The position numbers were made by a program, and so were the translations under genes. DNA of 7,024 bases from Sutterella sp. (lineage in GTDB: Bacteria; Pseudomonadota; Gammaproteobacteria; Burkholderiales; Burkholderiaceae_F), in contig DXSO01000088.1 in assembly GCA_019410445.1 (NCBI GenBank), forward strand, positions 1 to 7,024, given 5' to 3'. The notes beneath the pieces are model-generated. The model had not been told where the DNA came from, searched no databases, and was given only the letters and a program-made list of their open reading frames with translations. Positions 1 through 6,002 of the stretch are shown one piece after another (within the stretch, counting starts at the first letter, position 1; each line of letters begins with the position of its first letter).

Positions 1-129
1 TGCATCAACATATCGCAAATGACGCTAAAAGCTCAGGCATTCAGCTTTAAAATGTTCCAGCTAAATGCGTTGCGCCCAAATACGCCGAGCAGAAAGTGCC
101 CTGCACTTAACTGCACCGCGTAGGGCGCT

Positions 130-137
130 AGTATAAC
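130..137. promoter_or_regulatory. Possible -10 elements (bidirectional) upstream of rluC
   Basis: The 8-mer AGTATAAC reads TATAAC on the plus strand (132-137) and TATACT on the minus strand (135-130), so it could be a -10 box in either direction. No convincing -35 hexamer sits at 16-18 nt on either strand. In many proteobacteria rluC is divergent from rne (RNase E), so a minus-strand promoter here would fit, but no rne coding sequence is visible in positions 1-186. I see no other gene in that stretch. The call is weak. Confidence 0.25.
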
Positions 138-146
138 TTTTATTGC

Positions 147-172
147 GCCGCAATGCCGTGAAAAATTGCGGC
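147..172 (+). promoter_or_regulatory. Leader hairpin abutting the rluC ribosome binding site
   Basis: The arms GCCGCAAT (147-154) and ATTGCGGC (165-172) are perfect 8-bp inverted repeats around a 10-nt loop. The right arm ends immediately before the Shine-Dalgarno-like AGGAA (173-177) that serves the ATG at 187. In the rluC mRNA this stem would stack against the ribosome binding site. The inverted repeat is seen directly; a role in translation or mRNA stability is inference. Confidence 0.45.
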
Positions 173-186
173 AGGAAAAAAGCACA

Positions 187-1206
187 ATGGCAGAATCTGC
201 AAATACCGCTCCACGTACCGTGGTTGTTTTTGAAGAAACCGATGTTCATGACTTCAATCGGGTCAACTATGTGCGTGTTTCTGAACGCAGTGATGGGCAG
301 CGACTGGATAATTTTCTGCTTCGCATTCTGAAAGGGGTGCCTAAAAGTCACGTCTACCGCATCGTGCGAAATGGCGAAGTGAGAATCAACAAAAAGCGAG
401 CGGAGTGTCAATCGAAAATTGCCTTAGGCGACGAAATTCGCATTCCTCCGGTGAGGACCGCAATCATCGAAACGGTTCAGACCCCGATCGTCAAGCCCTT
501 AACGGATAAGGATTTGCCGGTTTTGCGTGAAGACCGTGACCTGATTATTGTCAATAAGCCGTCGGGACTTGCGTGTCACGGCGGTTCCGGGGTTGCGTAC
601 GGTTTGATCGAGCGACTGCGTGCTTCTCGTCCGGATTGTTCATTTTTGGAATTGGCACACCGTCTGGATCGCGACACCTCAGGAGTTCTCATCGTATGCT
701 AAACCAGAAAGGCGTTGGTTCGTCTGCATGAAATGCAGCGTGAGGGAGTAATCCAGAAGCGTTATCGGCTTCTTGTGCAGGGAGACTGGGTCAATCAGAG
801 GGAGCATGTCAGGCTGCCTTTGTCCAAGTACACGCTTCCCAGCGGCGAGCGACGCGTGCGTGTTGACGATCAAAATGGTCTGAAAGCGCACACGATATTT
901 ACGCTCATTAAACGTTACGGAGATGTCTCGTATCTAGAAGCAGAGCTTAAAACGGGGCGAACCCACCAAATTCGAGTGCACGCGGCCAGCACCGGGCATC
1001 CTCTTGTTGGTGACGCGAAATACGGTGATTACGAATTTAATGAGGCTGTCAAAAAGGGATTGTTGGGTACACCGTTTGCACGAATGTTTCTTCATGCCGA
1101 ACGGCTTAACTTCATGCATCCCGTCACCAAAGAGCCCGTGTCCGTGATAGCGCCTTTGGAAGACTCACTCAAAGATTTGATCTCGACATTGGATCAACGA
1201 GCGTAA
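187..1206 (+). pseudogene. rluC: 23S rRNA pseudouridine synthase RluC, interrupted by an in-frame stop
   Basis: RluC converts specific uridines of 23S rRNA (955, 2504 and 2580 in E. coli) to pseudouridine. The ATG at 187 is chosen because AGGAA (173-177) lies 9 nt upstream; a TTG at 166 in the same frame has no such site. The first half (171 residues) carries an S4 RNA-binding domain at about residues 39-90 and the catalytic motif HRLDRDTSG with Asp161. Codon 172 (700-702) is TAA. The same frame then continues with family-typical sequence: LKTGRTHQIRVH around 948-985, a KYGD motif, and the usual C-terminal LHAERL segment, ending at 1206. The reading frame is 339 codons, close to the usual length of about 320 residues. 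A product stopping at the TAA would keep the catalytic Asp but lose half of the catalytic domain, so it should be inactive. Downstream translation could restart only from poor codons such as TTG 715. Family identity is firm. Whether the stop is real or an assembly error is open. Confidence 0.85.
697..703 (+). other. Interrupting lesion inside rluC
   Basis: The frame reads GTA TGC TAA ACC AGA AAG, that is V-C-stop-T-R-K. The family normally has V-A-K here. GCT AAA, which encodes the expected A-K, is present one base out of frame at 698-703. The lesion can therefore be explained as one extra T at 697 plus one missing A in the following A run, two changes that cancel. The alternative is a single AAA-to-TAA substitution in a protein that already had Cys instead of Ala. 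The sequence alone cannot decide between them. Confidence 0.7.
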
Positions 1207-1211
1207 AAATC

Positions 1212-1901
1212 ATGCCAGAGAAAAATTATCAGCTGTACGTATTTGACTGGGATGGAACTGTAATGGATACAACTGGGCTCATTGCTCAGGGTATGCAGCA
1301 GGCGTGTGTGGCATTGGGGTATGCGCCTCCTGATCTTAATGCCTGCCGAGAAACCATAGGACTTCCTTTTTCCGAGTCCTTTGCTCGAGTGTTGCCGCAG
1401 TTTCAATATGAAAGGCTTGACGAGTTTTTGTCCGCCTACCGAAACTGGTATCTGAAACGTGAGGCGCAAGTCGATGTTGTCGAGGGGCTTGAGGACCTGT
1501 TTGAACGCATGACTTCCGCAGGTTTAAGACTTGCTGTCGCAACGGGGAAATCTCGCGCGGGATTGATTCGTGTTTTTGAGCGGACAGGTTTGGAGAAGTA
1601 TTTTGAGGCGACAGTGACCGCTGACGAAAGTTTTCCTAAGCCCAATCCTGCAATGCTCGAGCAGCTTTCGGCCGAGACGGGAGTGGATGTGAAAGAGATG
1701 GTGATGATTGGAGATTCGATTCACGATCTGCAGTTGGCCCAGAACGCCCATTGTGATGCCGTAGCTGTCACATGGGGCGCTGCTCGTTTGCAGGAACTAC
1801 AGCATTACCCGGCACAGGCTTATGTGGCAGATGTCAAACAGCTGGTTGCTGCTCTTGGATTGGGGGTTTTGTACCCCAATCGCCAAAGTGCGGATTGCTA
1901 G
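1212..1901 (+). CDS. HAD-superfamily phosphatase (phosphoglycolate phosphatase-like)
   Basis: This is a 229-residue haloacid dehalogenase-type hydrolase, a typical length for the subfamily with an inserted alpha-helical cap. Motif I is FDWDGTVMDT with nucleophile Asp12 and general acid Asp14. Motif II is VATGKSR with Thr111. The motif III lysine is Lys143 in PKPNP. Motif IV is IGDSIHD with Asp168 and Asp172, which bind Mg2+. Residues about 20-95 form the cap. Such enzymes dephosphorylate small phosphorylated metabolites in the cytoplasm; the substrate cannot be read from the sequence, and Gph-like 2-phosphoglycolate phosphatase is only the nearest general label. The ATG at 1212 lies 5 nt behind the rluC stop, so the two genes are probably cotranscribed, and translational coupling is plausible because no strong Shine-Dalgarno is visible. 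A premature stop in rluC could lower its expression by polarity. The gene is intact. Confidence 0.9.
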   Translation: MPEKNYQLYVFDWDGTVMDTTGLIAQGMQQACVALGYAPPDLNACRETIGLPFSESFARVLPQFQYERLDEFLSAYRNWYLKREAQVDVVEGLEDLFERMTSAGLRLAVATGKSRAGLIRVFERTGLEKYFEATVTADESFPKPNPAMLEQLSAETGVDVKEMVMIGDSIHDLQLAQNAHCDAVAVTWGAARLQELQHYPAQAYVADVKQLVAALGLGVLYPNRQSADC

Positions 1902-2701
1902 CGCTTTCGCACTGATCGTCTGACGGCTGAATTCTGAGGTTTTTGCCGTTGTTCTGTCTTTTTGATGCCTGTTGCTGCTTCAGAGTGATGCGTTTCGGCC
2001 TGTACGGCAAAAACAGTGGGTAGTTTGGGAAGATTGAAATCCTTTTTGCGCCACTGAGCCACCGTGAGTGTGACGATACTTTGTCCTGTCCCTGTGATAT
2101 CCGTAGCGGCAGTAATGCGAGTGGAAGGACTCAGTGTCTCTGCCAAAGCCGCCAGGATGCGATTGTTGCGATAGGGGGTTTCGATAAAAAGTTCCGTTTC
2201 ACCCGTGGAACGGCTTTCTTTTTCTAGAGAGAGAATAGCCTGACGTCTTTCCTCTTCATGAACCGGCAGATAACCGAGAAAACGGAAACGTTGACCGTTC
2301 ATGCCGCTGGCCATGAGTGTGAGAAGAATTGAAGAAGGTCCAACGAAGGGAATAACTTCAATGTTTAGAGATTGTGCGGCTTTGATCAAGCCGGCTCCGG
2401 GATCGGCAACGGCAGGACATCCGGACTCTGAAACAATCGCAGTATCAAGACCGTCCTGAACAGGGGCAAGCCACGAAGAAAATTGGGCAGCGTCTGGAGC
2501 ATGACCAATTTCGATAATTTCAAGTTCGGCAATCGCGACAGGATGTCCGCAGGCTTTTAAAAAAGCACGAGCGCTTTTAGCGTTTTCGGCAAGAAAGCGC
2601 CGGCAGGTTCGTACCGCCGTTAATGTTGAAACAGGCAGCGTTTCCGCAGGATCACCTTCGGCAATCGGAACCGGAATCAGGAAAAGACGTCCGCCAGACA
2701 C
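1898..2701 (-). CDS. RsmI-like class III SAM-dependent methyltransferase
   Basis: The 267-residue protein belongs to the tetrapyrrole methylase (class III) fold that includes RsmI, the 16S rRNA C1402 2'-O-methyltransferase. The N-terminal strand LFLIPVPIAEGD (residues 6-17) matches the RsmI opening. SESGCPAVADPGAGLI (91-106) is the Gly/Pro-rich SAM-binding loop. GPSSILLTLMASGM (121-134), FLGYLPV (141-147) and ELFIETPYRNNRI (170-182) are further family blocks. The C-terminus (about 247-267) is a Lys/Arg/Gln-rich tail, suggesting nucleic-acid contact. It differs enough from canonical RsmI that I call it a paralog and give no symbol; the true substrate is unknown. The start is GTG at 2701, with GGGGGA (2713-2708) 6 nt upstream, inside the end of maf. 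The gene starts 2 nt after the maf stop, so the two are coupled. Its TAG stop overlaps the TAG of the convergent HAD gene. Confidence 0.85.
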   Translation of the reverse strand: MSGGRLFLIPVPIAEGDPAETLPVSTLTAVRTCRRFLAENAKSARAFLKACGHPVAIAELEIIEIGHAPDAAQFSSWLAPVQDGLDTAIVSESGCPAVADPGAGLIKAAQSLNIEVIPFVGPSSILLTLMASGMNGQRFRFLGYLPVHEEERRQAILSLEKESRSTGETELFIETPYRNNRILAALAETLSPSTRITAATDITGTGQSIVTLTVAQWRKKDFNLPKLPTVFAVQAETHHSEAATGIKKTEQRQKPQNSAVRRSVRKR

Positions 2702-2703
2702 TC

Positions 2704-3303
2704 TCAGTCCCCCAGACCGTCAATGACCTCAATGCCGGCGTTAAGCAGCATGTCCGTGACTCGCATCAACGGCAAACCGATAAGACTGGTGGGATCATCA
2801 GAAGAGACGGATTTCATAAGGGCAATGCCAAGTTTTTCAATCTTGGCGCTGCCAGCACAATCGAAAGGCTGTTCGCGTCGGACATAATCGTCAATGGCCT
2901 TAGCGGATAGGCTGCGCATTTCGATGCGGGTGTCGCTGACACAGGTCTGCTCTTGGCCCTGAGGGTCGATGACGCAGACTGCAGTGTGAAAGACGAGTGT
3001 TTGCCCTTGCATCTCAGTGAGTTGACGAACAGCGCCTTCGTAGTTATGAGGTTTGCCGAGCGCTTTATTGCCAAGCGCACAAACCTGATCAGATCCGATG
3101 ACAACGCTGCCGGGGTTTTCTGCTGCAACCGCACGAGCTTTGGCTATTGCAAGGCGCAGCGCAAGTGCCTCGGGTGTTTCCTGAGGAAGCGGCGTTTCAT
3201 CAACACTGGAGGCCTTCGTTTCAAACGGGTAGCCCAGGCGTTCAAGAAGCTCACGACGATAGCGTGAGGTGGAAGCAAGAATAAGGTTAAGATTCGCAGT
3301 CAT
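2704..3303 (-). CDS. yceF: Maf family nucleotide pyrophosphatase, YceF subgroup (7-methyl-GTP pyrophosphatase)
   Basis: Maf proteins hydrolyse non-canonical or modified nucleoside triphosphates to monophosphates. The YceF subgroup prefers 7-methyl-GTP and so keeps modified nucleotides out of nucleic acids. From the ATG at 3303 the protein has 199 residues, close to the E. coli length of about 194. Visible family motifs are LILASTSRYRRELL (7-20), SSVDETP (32-38), IGSDQV (69-74, with the catalytic Asp72), GKPHNYEGA (83-91), FDCAGSAKIEKLGIAL near position 145-160, and DPTSLIGLPL. The CAGS...E...G pattern and SDQV match YceF better than the YhdE dTTP pyrophosphatase. An ATG at 3312 in the same frame is an alternative start giving three more residues; neither has a clear ribosome binding site, and I prefer 3303 because homologs begin a few residues before the LILAS block. 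It is the first gene of a two-gene unit with the RsmI-like methyltransferase. Confidence 0.93.
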   Translation of the reverse strand: MTANLNLILASTSRYRRELLERLGYPFETKASSVDETPLPQETPEALALRLAIAKARAVAAENPGSVVIGSDQVCALGNKALGKPHNYEGAVRQLTEMQGQTLVFHTAVCVIDPQGQEQTCVSDTRIEMRSLSAKAIDDYVRREQPFDCAGSAKIEKLGIALMKSVSSDDPTSLIGLPLMRVTDMLLNAGIEVIDGLGD

Positions 3304-3528
3304 GCAGCTCATTGTACGGATGAGTTGGGCGGCTGGCGAATCGGAGTGATGAGTATGAGGTGGTTTTGTACTTTAAATTCGGAGTTTTCCGATTTTTAAA
3401 GCTGACCAATCTTGATAAGCTCGTAAAAGAGCGTGCATATGCTCCTTGGAAAAAATAATTTAACCGCAACAAAAATGGAGACGGTGACTGGTGCTTTGTA
3501 GAAACACGAAGTCCTGTGCCGAGATCAA
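3304..3528. other. Divergent intergenic region between yceF and yceD
   Basis: The stretch holds no recognisable gene and must contain the promoters for both flanking units. It is AT-rich in 3360-3480. On the plus strand a TTGATA (3412-3417) resembles a -35 box, and the best partner about 18 nt downstream is CATATG (3436-3441), a poor -10 match. A small hairpin TCGGA-GTTT-TCCGA followed by T residues lies at about 3379-3397. No operator or riboswitch is recognised. Confidence 0.35.
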
Positions 3529-4044
3529 ATGAAGTACATCGATATTTTTGAACTGTCCAGAGCAAAAGTCACGCAGGAAGGGCGATTGACGATTGACGAT
3601 CTTCCCAATCTTGAAGAGATGCTCAATAGTGAGAAGCCAAAGGCCGACGTGTATTGGAAGGCGACCGGGACTGGCCAGCGACGTCGTATGGCAAGTGCTT
3701 TGCTTTCCATTGAAGCCGTGCTCACGACCGATTGCGCACGTTGCGGCAAGGAATTGGTCATCGAGGTCAATAAAGAAGTGCCGTTTCTCTTTACGAAGAC
3801 AGAGGAAGAAGCTGATCGTCTGCCGATTGAAGAGGACGGAGAGGATGAGGTCGTGGTTGGTTCGACAAAATTTGACGTCGCGCACTGGGTTGAGGAGGAA
3901 CTGATTTTGTCTCTGGATCTTTTCCCCGCTCATGAGGATTGTGAACCGGACCAGGATCAGCTGCATAGCAAAGAAACAGAAGAGACGGTTCAACGAACCA
4001 ATCCCTTTGCTGGTTTGGCAGAGCTGATGAAAAAAGGCAAGTAA
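3529..4044 (+). CDS. yceD: YceD / DUF177 family protein (23S rRNA accumulation protein)
   Basis: This 171-residue protein is a DUF177 member; E. coli YceD is about 173 residues and has been linked to 23S rRNA accumulation. Diagnostic parts are the Cys pair in TTDCARCGKEL (Cys69, Cys72), an acidic middle (about 92-110), the block VEEELILSLDLFPAHEDC (121-138) and the C-terminal signature NPFAGLAELMKK (158-169). It is predicted cytoplasmic, with no signal or membrane segment. The start at 3529 fits the family N-terminus; only a weak GAG (3521-3523) precedes it. In most bacteria yceD is followed within a short distance by rpmF and then plsX and fab genes. Here a terminator follows 30-60 nt behind the stop and no L32-like frame exists, so yceD appears monocistronic. 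The molecular function remains unclear across the family. Confidence 0.92.
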   Translation: MKYIDIFELSRAKVTQEGRLTIDDLPNLEEMLNSEKPKADVYWKATGTGQRRRMASALLSIEAVLTTDCARCGKELVIEVNKEVPFLFTKTEEEADRLPIEEDGEDEVVVGSTKFDVAHWVEEELILSLDLFPAHEDCEPDQDQLHSKETEETVQRTNPFAGLAELMKKGK

Positions 4045-4050
4045 CTTGCC
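4036..4050 (+). repeat. Short inverted repeat spanning the yceD stop codon
   Basis: GGCAAG (4036-4041) and CTTGCC (4045-4050) are perfect 6-bp arms, and the 3-nt loop between them is the yceD TAA itself. No T-run follows, so it is not an intrinsic terminator by itself. It may stabilise the 3' end upstream of the real terminator. The arms are directly visible; any role is inferred. Confidence 0.4.
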
Positions 4051-4076
4051 TAGAAATATTTGAATTCGCGATACGG

Positions 4077-4105
4077 AAAAGGACGGAACAGTTCCGTCCT
4101 TTTTT
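4077..4105 (+). terminator. Rho-independent terminator of yceD, probably bidirectional
   Basis: AAAAGGACGGAA (4077-4088) pairs with TTCCGTCCTTTT (4092-4103) across a CAG loop, giving an 8-bp GC-containing stem extended by four A-T pairs. A run of six T residues (4100-4105) follows on the plus strand. Because of the A-rich left flank it can also act on the minus strand, where it lies about 125 nt beyond the recombinase stop. It closes the yceD unit and separates it from the recombinase. Confidence 0.88.
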
Positions 4106-4174
4106 GTTGCGTTTAATCTCCGACACGATTGCAAGATGTCAATGTGCTTGTAGATGGTTTGCTCGACGAGCCAG

Positions 4175-4219
4175 ACCACCCAATCTGAATGTTTTTTGGG
4201 AAGCGAATTGGGCGGTGGT
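4175..4219. repeat. Imperfect inverted repeat downstream of the recombinase gene
   Basis: ACCACCCAAT (4175-4184) is matched by ATTGGGCGGTGGT (4207-4219). Six plus four base pairs form, with a 3-nt bulge in the right arm and a 22-nt loop. It sits just past the recombinase stop codon (4230) on the gene's 3' side. It could be a 3' mRNA stem, or a recombinase-related site of the kind found next to integrase genes. There is no second copy in the window and no tRNA, so an attachment site cannot be called. Confidence 0.35.
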
Positions 4220-4229
4220 ATTGCATGCC

Positions 4230-5804
4230 TTAGAGAGGCTTGAGTTTTTTCATTGCTTGCGCAATTTGAGACTCTTCCGGAGTTAAATAACGACTTGTTG
4301 TTCCGATGGAAGCGTGTCCCATGGCGTTCTGCACTAGATTGATATCCATTGCTTTGAGCGCATTTGTGGCAAAAGTATGTCTTAGCCAATGCGTAGAGCC
4401 TGCTCGAAGTTTAGCTGCGTCGGACGCAGAGCGTTCTTCAATTTCAGCGGCGGCAGCTTCAAAAAAGTCACACAGAACTCGATAAAGTCCGGAGCGGGAT
4501 ATGCCGCCGTTTTGAACTTGTCCCTTGTTTCTCTGTCTGAGTGCGGCCAGTATCGGAGTGGAGGGATCAACTTGCGAAATGGATGCCAGACCTCGGAATG
4601 AGAAGTACGCGTTGATGTCATCGAGAACTTGTTGGGAAAGGGGAAGTCGTCGAATTTTGTCGCCCTTGCCGACAATTTCCATTACGGTTAGATCTTCATC
4701 TCCGATGCGTCGTACAGTAATCCAGTCGGCACGCGCATTGATCATTTCCGAAGCACGCATGCCGAGTCCTTTTCCCATTGCCAATACGATTCGAATTCGA
4801 AGTTTGGCTTCATTGTCAGTCATGCCGTTTAAATGTTCGAGAACGGCTTGCCATTGGCGTGGCGTGAGAGATCGATCCGCAAAGGCTTTCGGAGCCCCTT
4901 CGCCAGGAAGGTAACGGACTTTGGTACTGATTTGATCAAAAGGATTCGATCGCAGATATCCGGTTTTTGTCAGAAAGCCAAACAGGATGCGAATGACGGT
5001 CAATGAGGTTTTTCGACTGGAAACGGACAGAGGTCCATTAAAGGGACGCCATAAGGACGAGAGTCGAGGAGCATTTTTGGGACCGATCCACACAGTTTGA
5101 GGCAAGTGCCATTTCCCGTTCCATACCGCAGGCTCAAGGCGACCGAGTTCCTCGAGCCACTTCGGATACAAAGCTGCATCAGCGGCGGTGATTGAGCTAA
5201 GTGCCTTGGATCGCTCCATCGTGCACCATAACAGAAAACGCTCGGCTTCTTTTCGGTACTGTGACAGCGTGTTTGGATTAACTGCTCTAGCCTGAAGCCA
5301 AAGTCTTACGGCTGATAAGTCATCGTTGACGGCAAGTGAATTGTCGGAGTGACCTCGGTTGAGTCCTGAAGAACCTGAAAGTGATGTCGGCAGTGCCGTC
5401 AGCGTATTGTCGGCGTCGGAAAAAATTGAGCTGACGGATTCGATGAGTTGCTGTTCATTGGCTGAATTTGAAATGAGTTCGGCGTCAGAAGGAACTGAAA
5501 TCTGATGGTTGGAACTTGATGCAGAGGAATAACCGATCGGCCAGAAACGTTCGGTGACTTCTCCCAAGGTTTTTTCATGCAGCGACAGCCAGTCAACGAG
5601 TGCAGCAGCATCTTCCTTTTTGATGCCTTGAAAGCCCCGAAACCAGTTGGAGCCAAGATTTGCGACACACTCATAGAGGTCTTCGGCAGTGATGATTTGC
5701 ATTTCTAGCAGAGCCGACAAAGTTCGGCGGGCTAACGGCTCCGGAAGGACATCTTGCAGACAACTGTCGGGATCAATGGACGGAGAAGCAGAGGAAATGA
5801 ACAT
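4230..5804 (-). CDS. Tyrosine recombinase / integrase with N-terminal DUF3701-like domain
   Basis: From the ATG at 5804 this is a 524-residue site-specific recombinase; in-frame TTG codons at 5810 and 5807 are less likely starts. Residues about 12-85 resemble DUF3701, ending in a helix-hairpin-helix-like GIKKEDAAALVDWL (60-73). Residues about 92-160 are a low-complexity Ser/Asn-rich linker. Residues about 160-290 are the SAM-like core-binding domain. The catalytic domain runs from about 312 to the end and has every expected residue: Arg350 (GLGMRASEM), Lys380 (VGKGDK), His472 and Arg475 (HWLRHTFAT), His497 (MGHASIG) and nucleophile Tyr506 (SRYLTPE). It should cut and rejoin DNA through a 3'-phosphotyrosine. 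It is larger than XerC/XerD (about 300 residues) because of the N-terminal domain and linker. No excisionase, tRNA or phage gene is beside it, so its partner site is unknown. It stands alone on the minus strand, divergent from the next gene. I know DUF3701 from Burkholderiales integrases, by memory. Confidence 0.92.
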   Translation of the reverse strand: MFISSASPSIDPDSCLQDVLPEPLARRTLSALLEMQIITAEDLYECVANLGSNWFRGFQGIKKEDAAALVDWLSLHEKTLGEVTERFWPIGYSSASSSNHQISVPSDAELISNSANEQQLIESVSSIFSDADNTLTALPTSLSGSSGLNRGHSDNSLAVNDDLSAVRLWLQARAVNPNTLSQYRKEAERFLLWCTMERSKALSSITAADAALYPKWLEELGRLEPAVWNGKWHLPQTVWIGPKNAPRLSSLWRPFNGPLSVSSRKTSLTVIRILFGFLTKTGYLRSNPFDQISTKVRYLPGEGAPKAFADRSLTPRQWQAVLEHLNGMTDNEAKLRIRIVLAMGKGLGMRASEMINARADWITVRRIGDEDLTVMEIVGKGDKIRRLPLSQQVLDDINAYFSFRGLASISQVDPSTPILAALRQRNKGQVQNGGISRSGLYRVLCDFFEAAAAEIEERSASDAAKLRAGSTHWLRHTFATNALKAMDINLVQNAMGHASIGTTSRYLTPEESQIAQAMKKLKPL

Positions 5805-5898
5805 CAACAAGAGCGAAGAAAAGAGAAATATGCGGGCTTCGTGTATTGTTTGGCGTACGAATCCGAAGACTGGAAATTATGTTGAATTTGGTTTGAGG

Positions 5899-5904
5899 AT
5901 TATA
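5899..5904 (-). promoter_or_regulatory. Candidate -10 box for the recombinase gene
   Basis: The minus strand reads a perfect TATAAT at 5904-5899, about 95 nt upstream of the ATG at 5804. At 17 nt spacing the -35 position (5927-5922) reads ACGAAT, a poor match, so the promoter would be weak or activator-dependent. The rest of the 5805-6002 spacer holds no gene. For the plus-strand gene the best -10 candidate is GATAAT (5967-5972), also without a good -35. Confidence 0.35.
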
Positions 5905-5989
5905 TTGCTTCGATCGTGTTGATTCGTGCGCAAAACGGCGTTAAAAAGAGAACATTTTCAGCTGCGGATAATGCGATTGTTTGAATAAC

Positions 5990-5995
5990 GGAGAG
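5990..5995 (+). promoter_or_regulatory. Ribosome binding site fixing a GTG start
   Basis: GGAGAG lies 7 nt upstream of the GTG at 6003, which supports that rare start codon over internal candidates. Confidence 0.7.
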
Positions 5996-6002
5996 ACGAA
6001 AA

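Noticed and set aside
101..116. Direct repeat CTGCAC-TTAA-CTGCAC as an operator
   Set aside because: Two 6-mers 4 nt apart can occur by chance, and no regulator or promoter position ties them to a function.
61..411. 116-codon open frame on the minus strand at the left end
   Set aside because: It is antisense to the S4 domain of rluC and shows no recognisable motif. It is not rne, which would be expected further left.
700..702. Stop-codon reassignment or programmed read-through of TAA in rluC
   Set aside because: TAA is used as a normal terminator here (rluC end, yceD, recombinase, the 6003 gene), and no recoding signal is visible. The shifted GCTAAA explains the site more simply.
2623..3267. 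Plus-strand open frames across maf and the methyltransferase
   Set aside because: They are antisense shadows of two well-supported genes, with no homology pattern.
3378..3397. Small hairpin TCGGA-GTTT-TCCGA with T tail as a terminator
   Set aside because: The stem is only 5 bp and no plus-strand gene precedes it in this divergent spacer.
4106..4229. Hidden rpmF, tRNA or small RNA gene between yceD and the recombinase
   Set aside because: No frame encodes an L32-like Arg/Lys-rich start and no cloverleaf could be traced. Only an imperfect inverted repeat is present.
3460..4389. 309-codon open frame on the minus strand
   Set aside because: It lies antisense to all of yceD and runs through the terminator and into the recombinase end. 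Its translation shows no family and has a composition unlike real proteins, while both overlapped genes are clear family members.
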